DNA from: Meandrina meandrites
Lineage: Eukaryota; Cnidaria; Anthozoa; Scleractinia; Meandrinidae
Assembly: GCA_963693305.1 (NCBI GenBank)
Contig: OY855912.1
Coordinates: forward strand, 3,777,501 to 3,841,500
DNA: 64,000 nucleotides
Direction of reading: 5' to 3'
This document shows, piece by piece, positions 1 to 10,300 of the stretch. Below the pieces are notes generated by a model. The model was not told the DNA's origin. It ran no database searches and was given only the letters and a program-made list of their open reading frames with translations. Each line of letters starts with the position of its first letter. Position 1 is the first letter of the stretch. A program made the position numbers and the translations under genes.

Positions 1-260
1 GTTTTCTTAGGATTGATCTGTAACATCCACGATGTACAGTACTGGGCTAATGCATTGAGACAATTTTGCAGCCCTGTTTTTGATCGTGATAGTATAATCA
101 AGTCATCTGCATACAAAAGAGAGTTTAATTTGGTTCCATTGGGTAAAACAAATGGATCAGATAGAATATTGTCGAAAGAGAAAGGTAAGTCGTTAATGTA
201 TAGGTTAAACAGAAGTGGACTCAGAATGCAGCCTTGGCGTACACCTCTTGCATATTGACA
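1..260 (-). mobile_element. Non-LTR retrotransposon reverse transcriptase fragment
   Basis: On the minus strand a continuous frame runs off the left edge of the window. It contains the RT core motif RGVRQGCILSP followed by LLFNLYINDLP, and the catalytic YADD box at about 102-113, then a downstream Q-NP-K segment. These are the palm motifs of LINE-type reverse transcriptases. Upstream of about 260 the frame meets a stop, so only part of the RT domain is in view and the copy is probably 5'-truncated. The clade cannot be named from this piece. Confidence 0.85.
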
Positions 261-2400
261 AAAGGACTAACAACTGTTACAGACTTTAGTCTTTAGTGAA
301 GCGCTTATTCCAACAAAATAACAATTGGCAGGATGGAGGGTGCATGCTTTTCTTGCTGTGTTGCTAAATTTAAGGCACAAAAGTGTTGAGGATTTCAAAA
401 AAGCTACTTGTATAATTGCATTGGTTTTTTTTAGCAAAACCTATCAACCTCGTAGCTGCGTAGAATGATTTTTAACTATCAGATGACACATCCATAATTT
501 TGGAGTTGGTCATCCCCGGGGGAGGGGGTACTCCCTATAATGGCCTATACGAGGAGGCTCCGCCCGAAAGGGGTACCTTTTTCAGGCTTCAGGTATATAA
601 AAGGATAGGGATTTCACAAGTTTAGGTATATGAAAGGGTAGGGATTTCACAAGTTTAGGTATATGAAAGGGTAGGAAAATCTTCCTTCGGGTATTAAAAA
701 GGGCCTTGAATTAAAACATATCAAGCAGACGCAACTTAGGACTGTTTCATTTTAATCTAGTTGAAATATTGGCCAATAAATTTTGCCCTTTTGCCGTAGT
801 ACCAGCCTTGCAATCAATTTAGTTTTATCTGGATTGACAGTAGGCTCGATTTCCGCCGTCCTCAGTGACAGTGGTTATAGGTATATGAAAGGGGTGCCTT
901 TTTTCCAATAAAAGGTATACGAAAGGGGTGCCTTTTCTGAAAATAATGGTATATAAAAGGGTAAGGGGTTGGACCTCGGGGCGGAGCCCCTCCCCCCCCC
1001 CCCCCCGTATAAAACTTTTTTGAGTATCCCCCCCCCTGCCCCCGCCGGGGTGGTCATCGTGCTGTGACGCAAACGGCGGACATATTCCTATCTTCTTTTG
1101 GTTACCGGGCTGAATTTTGTCGTCTGTTCATATATGGGAAATTTCAGCCCCGTCGACCGGGATGAAGTCACGAAACAAAACCAAAATGGCACCACATAAA
1201 CTTGTATCGTTGACGACTATCATAGCTTTGACGACTCTTGTAACTTTAGTAATCGCTAATTCGAATACTTTTGACGTGGAAATGTACACAAAGCAAAGTT
1301 ATGCCACTTTGGCCGCCCTGTTGCGAAAGCGAAGCTAATTTGTCAAAAAAAAGTTTCGTCCCGGTAACCGGGCTGAAGTGTTCATCCCCGAGTTATCTCG
1401 GGGGGCGAGACAACTCGGGTGGGCGAGTTGTCTCGTCTCGGCAGGTAGGGTAACCCTGGCAGGCGGGACAACTTTTTCTCATATAAACACTTTGGCTCGC
1501 CTACCCGGGACAACTCATGGCGTGCCGTGTGTCACGTATTTTCTATAGTTCGGGTTTTAAAGCACAAATTTACAAAAGCAAAATAAACTCACCAAAGCCC
1601 ACACTGATCGAATAAATGAAAGAAAATCAAACGAAGAAAGATATCTGGGGATTTTGAATATTAAAAGACTCTACAAAAGCTTTATGAATAATCAATCAAG
1701 GAGGGTCAACTTTGACTCGGCTAGCAGGGACATCGTCTTCTCGTATAAATGCTCGATAAAGTTGCCTCGTTAAGGAGGGTTGTGTCGGGTACCCGAGACC
1801 ATATAAATAGGGCCTTAGTTACTGAAGTTTAAGACTAAATATTTACATGTAAAAGGGGAGCTGCCACCTTTCACCGAAATGTTCGAGATACCTCGAAGTA
1901 GCCAGTTACTGTGAAGCTAATTCCAAGAGAAAAGGGTTCTAAGAAAGATGTTTTAGTATTAAAGAGCTCTTTTAATATGGCTGATAAACAGTATGGGCTA
2001 AATGGTCTTAAATCTCCAAGTTCAGAGTCACTGGAAAGTGAACAGAAATCATCGGATGCTACTCGACATATTGTTCAGCTAATGAGATGGACAACGTTGC
2101 TAGGATATAATACAGCAAAAGAAAACGAGAAGTGAAAAGTTAACTGAGATCTGTCAAAATTAACTGATAGCTGACAAATAGCTCAAATTTTAACCGATAG
2201 CTGAGAATCCAGCACCCCCATGCACACCATCCTTCATCTTTACAGGATTGGAACACAGTTAAGATGTATTTCAACTGTCGATATAATTTTACGGGCCGAA
2301 AAAAAAAAAGAAGAGGAAACGTATAGGCATCTGGCGTCAGCGAACGACTTATAACGCCAGCCGTCCGTTAATTTTCTCTGTTTTACTTTTTATGGGCGTA
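261..2400. other. Intergenic repeats before PLD6
   Basis: No gene is recognised here. It holds the 509-1057 MITE, then (1090-1810) a GC-rich repeat with several ACCGGGCTGAA and CGAGACAACTCG motifs and repeated CATATAAA or CGTATAAA boxes. A 74-codon ORF at 1911-2135 has no recognisable domain and may be chance. The last 100 bases before 2519 are the likely promoter and 5' UTR of PLD6. Confidence 0.4.
509..1057. repeat. MITE with GC-rich inverted ends and internal tandem repeats
   Basis: The left end reads GGTCATCCCCGGGGGAGGGG and the right end is an imperfect inverted match through the C-runs near 1026-1057. A second inverted pair (GGCTCCGCCC, about 555, and GGGCGGAGCC, about 979) lies inside. 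Between them is a tandem array of about 33 bp units containing AGGTATATGAAAGGGTAGGG (about 590-690) and another of GAAAGGGGTGCC (about 885-935). No protein is encoded. Confidence 0.6.
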
Positions 2401-2518
2401 AATTTTGAAGAATCCGCCACTTTTCTTCGAACAAATCGTATGGGGCCTGGAAACGACGGACTGCGGCATGTGGACTCAACGTGACAACTTATACGAAGAC
2501 AGAAACAAAGGAATAAAG

Positions 2519-3193
2519 ATGGCTGCCGTATGTCTCTCTCTTCCAAGCTTCGATTTTCCACGAATACTTCGGATTTCATGGCTTCTTGGCGTCCTAGTTC
2601 ATACGACTTATGTCTTCATCAAAAGTGTGAAAGAATCTATGGAATCGGCTCCGGAAAAGACGTTGAATGATCAATCTTCCCCGCAAGTACTGTTCTTCCC
2701 AGACAAGGGTCTTGCGTGCAAGCAGTTTATATTCGATGGAAGCTGCAATCGAAAGAATTGCCAGTTTGCACACATGGAAACATCCCTAAGTAAGCTTGTT
2801 AGAGTACTATTAGAAGCTAAGCAAAGCCTAGACGTTTGCGTCTTTACAATCAACTGTCGCGAACTAGCGGATGCAACTGTTCAACTGCACAAAAGTGGTG
2901 TTGTTGTTCGAGTGTTAACAGACGATGAACAAATGGGTTCAACTGGTTCACAGATTGAGAAGTTTAGACGTGAAGGAATCCAAGTGCGGCATGATCTCTC
3001 CTCGTTCTTCATGCACCACAAGTTCGTTGTTATTGACCGAAAACGGCTTGTCAATGGCTCCTTCAACTGGACAAGGCAAGCAGTGACTGGCAATCGGGAG
3101 AACGTGGTGATCTCAAGTGATAAGCATGTTGTGGAAGCTTTTTCAGATGAATTCGAGAGATTATGGCAGGAATATGACCCTGCTAAGAGATAA
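2519..3193 (+). CDS. PLD6: PLD6-like mitochondrial phospholipase D (MitoPLD/Zucchini)
   Basis: A 224-residue single-exon protein. The frame is open upstream from 2405, but the ATG at 2519 (AAGATGGCT, good Kozak context) gives the family's usual length and N-terminus. Residues about 17-34 form a hydrophobic anchor, as in MitoPLD proteins of the mitochondrial outer membrane. A CCCH zinc finger follows (C67, C76, C81, H85). One HKD motif is complete: H166-x-K168-x4-D173 (MHHKFVVID), with GSFNW at 180-184 and NREN at 192-195. PLD6 proteins dimerise so that two single HKD motifs make one active site. Known roles are cardiolipin hydrolysis and, as Zucchini, endonuclease cleavage in primary piRNA biogenesis. 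All key residues are intact. The lack of introns could reflect ancient intron loss or a retrocopy. Confidence 0.93.
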   Translation: MAAVCLSLPSFDFPRILRISWLLGVLVHTTYVFIKSVKESMESAPEKTLNDQSSPQVLFFPDKGLACKQFIFDGSCNRKNCQFAHMETSLSKLVRVLLEAKQSLDVCVFTINCRELADATVQLHKSGVVVRVLTDDEQMGSTGSQIEKFRREGIQVRHDLSSFFMHHKFVVIDRKRLVNGSFNWTRQAVTGNRENVVISSDKHVVEAFSDEFERLWQEYDPAKR

Positions 3194-3564
3194 GGAGTAC
3201 CGTGACGGACAACACATATTTCAAGGTCTTATGATCTGACAGGGCGACAAGACTTACGTTGTGCCAAATTATTTTTAAGCTGCTTTCTTTCAATCATGAA
3301 AGAAGCATTGTTTATCTGCTCTCTGAATGTTCATTTTTCGCTTAGTCGACATAAATCAATTTGCTCTCGGCTTTTACCTCAGCGTTTGCGGCAATTAGCT
3401 GTTGTAACATTATTTTTATAGTCATACCACATACAGTTTACAGTGAAATGTTTCGGTTCGGTTTTTATCCATTTTAAGGTACATTTGGGCATTCATCTAC
3501 AAGGCTGTTTACCAGCTTTTTTCCAGGATAAAACAAACACAGTTTTTCATTTTAGTTATAAACC

Positions 3565-3570
3565 AATAAA
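3565..3570 (+). terminator. Candidate poly(A) signal of PLD6
   Basis: AATAAA lies about 370 bases after the PLD6 stop codon, the first canonical signal downstream. It would give a 3' UTR of about 390 nt. Not proven by a transcript. Confidence 0.5.
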
Positions 3571-3675
3571 CTTCAAGTCCAGACTTTAAATCCAAATATT
3601 GTGAATGCTGATTTTTTATTTTGGTTTGAATGACTCCGAGTGGTACAATTGACCAAAGCTTAGCTCCGTAAAAAC

Positions 3676-4095
3676 TGAAATCTTAAATTAAGATATTATC
3701 CTTCTTAGGTAATATGTATGCATTCTTAAAATAAGACGGCTACAGTCTTATCTTAAGACAACACTCACTTTACTTAAGACGGGGTCATCTTCAATTCAGT
3801 CTGATACTTTAATACGCCTCTTAAATTAATACGGACATGGATCTTACTTAAGATAAGTGGCAGATGAGTTTTAATTTAAGATAATGAATGCGACTTAATT
3901 TCAGACGCATTCATCTTTTATTAAAAGTCTTAAGAATACTTGAATCTTAAATAAAGAAAGCTATTATTAATTTAAGACGTTTTTTCATCTTAACCATAAT
4001 TTAAGATGCTTTTCAGATTTTTAAGATAACACCATCTTAATTAAGATGTACCGCTTCTTAAATAGAAAATGAAGATGCGCCCCTTCTTAAATCTT
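3676..4095. repeat. Cluster of degenerate TTAAGA/TCTTAA motifs
   Basis: Over about 420 bp, TTAAGA or its complement TCTTAA recurs on both strands every 15-40 bases (for example CTTAAGATAAG, ATCTTAATTAAGATG). There is no fixed period and no coding frame. It looks like a decayed array of short palindromes or nested small foldback insertions. Confidence 0.55.
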
Positions 4096-4832
4096 GTAAA
4101 CAGAATTCAACCGTTGATAATATCATACCGGCAGACCACACAGCTTGTGAAAGTCATCTGCTGTTATGTGCAGGAAAGTTATATAAAAGTTTACTAACAG
4201 GAAAAATGCCTGTAGGCATGAATAAACATGCAGGCACACTATTTCTCCATGTGGCATAATCGCGTGTGGACGTAGAAACAGAAGTAACTTTCAGAAGAAA
4301 CGGTATGAGCACTTTGACTTTCCGTTTCAACCTTCCTAGGAGGACTTCTTAAGCATGTAGTCCCCATTTTTAGAATGGAATTTCCGGAAGAATTGCTGTT
4401 CTATTCTTAATTCCAGCCGAAATTAGCCGGTCTTTTTGTCACAGGAAAACACTTTTCTGACCACCATCGCTATTTTACGTGAGGAGGACCTCTCAGAAAA
4501 CAGAACAATCTTTTGATTGGCTAATTTCGATCCAAAATGGCGTCAGTTATAATTGAGCGAGGTTTTTGATTGGCTAATTTCGATCCGGCATCAGTGTTAT
4601 TTTATGCTCCACAGTTTTACGAGTTTCAGGCGCTATTTTACGTTTCTCGTTGATGTAAATTGGTTTGACTAAACTGTTATTCTCTTTACACTTGCATTTG
4701 ATGAAGATATTATCTCCAAGCAAGAGAGGATGAGGTCGGAGCTGCTAGAAAATTCTTGGAGTTGGAAGAAGATTTAATTCAATAGCGAATAGCTGTAGGT
4801 TTGAAGGTGAACTGAAGCAGACTTGAACACAT

Positions 4833-5785
4833 CATAGGAGACCCAAGCGTAAAATGTAGGGACTGGAACTGAAAATTGAACCTCATCAAAAGTATAGGTA
4901 TTTTCTTGAATAAAGTTTATTAAACACTGCCTGGTGTCATTTTTTGTCATTCTACCGAGTTTCAGCGAGATTTGAGCGATTTTAGGTTTTTTAGCCCTAC
5001 AGCGTTATAATAAGAGACAAGGAAGGAGACTTTGACGAGTTTAACTTGAAAACACGCTTCGTAAACGACTCGAATTTTCACACGAAATGACATTCACTCG
5101 TATTGTTACTCACTCAACTCAAAGGATAATGCCTCCAGATTCACTCCCTGCAATCCAACTGAACACACTTCGCGATTTCACGGCGCAAAAGGATAGAAGA
5201 GATGAAATATCGAGCAAGAAAACGACGCCAAAAATGCGTGACGCCCGAAAGTTGCCACAAAATGCTGTCGCCATTCGCATTAAAATCTCGTTCCCTCCCT
5301 GAGTGAGGTATCATTTGAACCTCGTACTCAGTCTCGGCCGCGAATGGCGACAGCATTTTGTGGCAACTTTCGGGCGTCACGCATTTTTGGCGTCGTTTTC
5401 TTGCTCGATATTTCATCTCTTCTATCCTTTTGCGCCGTGAAATCGCGAAGTGTGTTCAGTTGGATTGCAGGGAGTGAATCTGGAGGCATTATCCTTTGAG
5501 TTGAGTGAGTAACAATACGAGTGAATGTCATTTCGTGTGAAAATTCGAGTCGTTTACGAAGCGTGTTTTCAAGTTAAACTCGTCAAAGTCTCCTTCCTTG
5601 TCTCTTATTATAACGCTGTAGGGCTAAAAAACCTAAAATCGCTCAAATCTCGCTGAAACTCGGTAGAATGACAAAAAATGACACCAGGCAGTGTTTAATA
5701 AACTTTATTCAAGAAAATACCTATACTTTTGATGAGGTTCAATTTTCAGTTCCAGTCCCTACATTTTACGCTTGGGTCTCCTATG
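4833..5785. repeat. 446-bp inverted repeat (giant palindrome) with 61-bp spacer
   Basis: Left arm 4833-5278 and right arm 5340-5785 are reverse complements with constant coordinate sum (10618), so no net indels. No mismatch was found over the stretches compared. The spacer 5279-5339 is not palindromic. No target-site duplication is visible at the outer edges. Each arm carries an outward-facing 52-codon frame starting ATGGCGACAGC near the spacer (minus strand in the left arm, plus strand from 5344 in the right arm); mirrored chance ORFs also occur. It may be a foldback element, a recent inverted duplication of a promoter-like segment, or a sequencing or assembly artefact. Confidence 0.9.
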
Positions 5786-7332
5786 GTCAGAACTGGCTGG
5801 TCAGACTACTATGTTCAAGAACAGAATTCAATTTCAAGATAGTAATATTTGTCTGGTCAAATCAGTCAATGCACAAATATTATACATTGTTGTGATGAAT
5901 TTGTGCAAAAATCTTGTGAAAAAGGTTCATTTCACATTCAAAACTGCTGTACTGGCTGGCCAGTTTTGACTAATGAAAAGCGCCCTTAGTCACCAAATAG
6001 GCATGTCTGCAGATTCATTGCTGTCACAGTCTAACCAGATGTTCAGAACTTTGCAGTGTTGTGGCACGATGTTCCAATGATTGACAGCTTTCTTGGGCAA
6101 TATGGCAGTAACAGGGGTGCTTGTGGGACATCATCAAGGAGACCAATCTGAGCATGCCTGAAACTTTTTGTTTATTCCGAAGGACCAGTTTTCATGCCTG
6201 TTTGGTCTAGACTGCAACACACTACGGTGGTGCTTTTTATTTCTATATGTGCAACCCATAACTTAGACTTGCCTACAAGCTGAGCTCACAGACCGTGAAG
6301 CACGAAAGCAAGCACAAAGCGTGAGAGTAGGCCTGAAGCATGGGAGCCCTGGGGTCTAAGTGCCAAACCGGAAACAAGAAGCGAACGACTTTTAGAGAGT
6401 CTACCTTGAAGTTGATGGCTAAAAATATTGTTGTCCTGTTCTGATCACCCTAAGTGGGACCAAAATTTGTAATAATAGCTTCCTGTCCCTTTCATGTAGG
6501 GGTGGGGGTGGGGGTGCCTAAGAACCCCACCACACACAATCCAGTGTATGTCCAACACACGAACCATTATTTTGGTCAACTATGGTTAAACCCCCAGTCA
6601 TCATCACTCATAACTTGTAAACACATAATTGTGTCCTCATGGCAATATATAATTCTAAATTATTAATTCTCGTTTTTAATAGAAACTCTCAACTTGTACT
6701 ACATGATATTTTGAGATCAGTGCGGTAAATTTGTACAGTGACGGCACAATGATCTATACTATACAAAATAATAATCCTTGACGAGAAAACGACACCAAAA
6801 TAATGTTCATAAATTTCTCTAAAAGCCTGCAGAACAGGCAGTACCTTAAATTACTATTTGCATAGAAACGTTGAGTATTGATCAGTACTATTATGTTGAG
6901 AACAAAAACTTTCTGGTAAGATTACTTTTATGCATTGCAAAATAACAATGCCTAATACTGATGTTTTTTTTTTTTCAGAGAACCATGGATTCATTGCAAA
7001 ATACAAAGACAACTTTTGTAAACTGTTTAGAAAATGCACAGACAAATTAGTTTTCCCACTCAACTTATAGGGACAAATGTCAGACCAGATCAAATCGGAT
7101 AGTTGATTTGAATAAGAGTAGTTGCAGCCATTGTCTATTTCTTAGTATGTGAATAGCTGCTATTCTTATTCAAATCTGTGATCCGAGTTGATCCAGTCCT
7201 GATAACAAAGGCAATATTTTCTTGACAAAGTCTACAAGCCTGGAAATGACTTCCTAATTTGTGAAACCTATCGGCATGTATTGCTTACTGGCAAAACAAT
7301 GCAAGTTCACCTAACAGCTAGAAAATATTACA
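5786..7332. other. Intergenic spacer between the palindrome and MFSD11
   Basis: No gene is recognised. The only clear structure is a short inverted repeat at 7095-7185 with arms of about 27 bp (left arm containing TTTGAATAAGAGTAG), a small MITE or hairpin. The rest looks like unique AT-rich sequence. Confidence 0.4.
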
Positions 7333-7344
7333 TTTATTTTTATT
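7333..7344 (-). terminator. Candidate poly(A) signals of MFSD11
   Basis: On the minus strand two adjoining AATAAA hexamers occur 12-23 bases after the expected MFSD11 stop codon (7356-7358). The implied 3' UTR is very short, so a more distal site is also possible. Confidence 0.35.
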
Positions 7345-7355
7345 ATCTGGCAACA

Positions 7356-10300
7356 TTAACTTATAGGAGCATAGCCATCCTCTTTAGTTTTTGCAATTTT
7401 TCTTGCTTTCCACTCCACGAGGAAAAACCCAATGATTCCAAAGAAAGAAGAAATAACCTGCAAAAATAAAGAATTAGAGGACATCAACCCTGTTGGTGTG
7501 AATTTGCAAACCGGGAAGCAGTTTCAGATAAATTTCAAAACATGTTTTGAAGTGCATAGTAAAAAAACTAGACAACACAAAATAACTCTGTTTCATCTAA
7601 GTTTGTAACTTCCATTTTTTCTCGCAGGATGTTTTCTTGTGTTTCTTTAATAATTTATTTAACAATTGGTTATAAATAGTACTACACTAACAGGGTATAT
7701 CTTTTACTATTTTGTCAAATTGAAATGTCTCACCAGAATAAGCAGCTGCCATTTAAGGAATAGCTTTAGGCTGTAGAAGAATCCAATTGCTGCGGTAAGG
7801 GACTACAAGAAAAACAAGACACAAATCAAAATAAAATGAACCTATCTATAACTTATAGAAATATTTTTATATTTGTAAATTAATTACAGACTAAGCTTAA
7901 AACTGACAATGTGTTATGCAATTATCACCATACCATTTCAACATGAAAAACATTTATGGATCTCAAAAAAAAATTAAAAAAAAGTTAGGTTCTGTACTTC
8001 TTGTGAAATTATGTTCAGTGAAGCAATTGCTTTTCCAAGAGAATCAGAATGGCTGTGATTGAGAGCAACAATTTTAATTAATGAGTATGTTTTATTCATA
8101 ACTTGCATGATTAATGAACAAACCTGTACAAATTTAAACAATGCAAATGCTGGGGCACTGTCGTCTTCATATAAAGATCCTAGAATGGAGTATATCTGAC
8201 AAGAGCAGACAACAGTTATTGAAATTAATCTTAAAGCACCATCATATAAATATATCAATCTCGTTCCCATAGCTTGCATTTGACCAGAGGTCAGGAAACA
8301 CAACGGCTCTGGGCAATTCAAAAACCGTAACCAGGAATTACTGGTTCCGGTTTGATTCTGCATGTGCATTGGAGATTGTGGTTGAAACGAACAAGTTTCA
8401 ACAGCCAATAAGATTTGGCCATCTATTTGGCAGGCTTTCAGACTAGCCCAGAGGTCTCGATGCCAGGCACAGACCAGAAGGATCGCAGCCTCTGGGGATG
8501 AGATTGATTGATATATCTATAACAATTGTCTTAATAAGCTTAAACCATTAATCATCCTGTTGTCAAAACTCTTGAGGGTTCTTATAAATTATGTGGAATT
8601 TTACTATTAATAGTACTGGAAATCTGCAAAATTAAATAAATTGGCTCTCTCATTGTTTTCTCACTGATCAAAAAAAACATTCATGCATAAGGGGTCATAT
8701 ATATATAACTTGGCTGTACAGACCTAATTGACTATTTACTCAGAAAGTTCGGACTCATTGTCTAAAAAATGTTAAGTTAAAGTAGTGCATACCTGTGTAT
8801 TGAAGCTGCTATCACCTAATCCTAGCAGGAAACCACAAAGTACAGCAACAGGTAAACTGCAAAAAATGATTTAGATAAACATAATACAGTTATATAATTG
8901 TCAATCCACAATGCATAAATATTTTGTATATACCTGTAATTGCATATAGATCTGTTACAAGTGGTTTAAATTTTTTTTCTTTGATTCACACCAGTTTGAT
9001 TTGTTTTTTTCATAATCCTATATTCATTATCATAATCTGATTTCAACAAACTGGTTTGAAAACTTTTAAACCAAGGATAAATTTATTAAATTAAAACCAC
9101 AACAGATCCATTTGCTACTGACAGTGACTAGTAACTAGTATGTAATTCTTAAAATTCTCTTATTTTAACTGTTATTTTGTTAAATAGCAACCTCAAATTA
9201 ATTGTTATAAACAATATTATTCACATATTGTTTTTTTATATATACTCACTTGGGACCTGTAAATACATGATATGTCTCTGTTCCAGCTGGGATGACAGGA
9301 GTTTTATCAGGAAGATTGAGAAAGATGAGCAGGAAGCATATCCAATGAACAGCAGCGCCAAACAATACAATTGGATCTCTACCAAATTTATTGCTTCTTT
9401 TACCAAAAATGCCAAACAGCAATCCACCTAATGAGAAAACCACAGTCAAGCCCTTGTATATTACACTTAAAAGCACAAATGAAGGCAGAAACCCCCAGCT
9501 GGCTACATGTACTTTAATTAATGATTTTGATATTTAACTGGTTCAATTACTTGTTGAAGTGACTAGAAGTATTTCTACTCCCCCCTGGATGGGATGCTGG
9601 TCCATCACAGGGCTACTGCCAGCAGTAAAATCACTGGTGCCCATTTATACACCTGGGTACAGAGAATCGAGGCACAATGAGAGTAAAGTGTCTTGCCCAA
9701 GAACACAACACAGTGCTGGCTAGCCAGGGCTCAAACCCAGGCTGCCCGATCCAGAGTCCAGTGCACTAACCATTAGGCCACCACGCCACCCACACACATA
9801 ATACAGTTTGTACTATATGTAAAAACCAATGAAAAAGCAACTGATCAGTGCCAGTTATTAAACTAGTCTTTTACTCAAAAAATACCACAAAGTGTTTCTT
9901 GAAGTGGTTTCAGGAGTGGAGTTTATCTAGTTAGAAAGTTTCACAAACACAGGGCTGCAAATAATTTTTGGATAGTGGCCGGTCTTGTTGACCGGCCAAA
10001 CCAATTTTAGCTCGGTCACGTCTCGTTTTTGACCGGTCAAAATATTGAAAATATTTCTTTTGAAGAAATAGCCTATTAAGCCAAAAATATGCTCATGAAA
10101 ATTCGTCACATAAAAGTTTTAATCGATGAAAGTATCACTAAATACATGTATGTTCGCTATTTGCATTTCGGTTTTTTTCCACAAGCAATGGCCTCAGACT
10201 ACGTTCTACTCGCCATATTTTTTTTTCACCTCTGCGCGTCATCATTTTAAAAGCTTGCAAAAACAACGAGACTTTGTAGAAAATCTGAAATATCTTAAAA

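Noticed and set aside
1911..2135. 74-codon ORF upstream of PLD6
   Set aside because: No domain, no splice context linking it to other exons and a weak start. Left as possible chance.
5087..5531. Several ORFs of 67-91 codons on both strands
   Set aside because: They are mirror images created by the palindrome and share identical sequence. None has a known domain.
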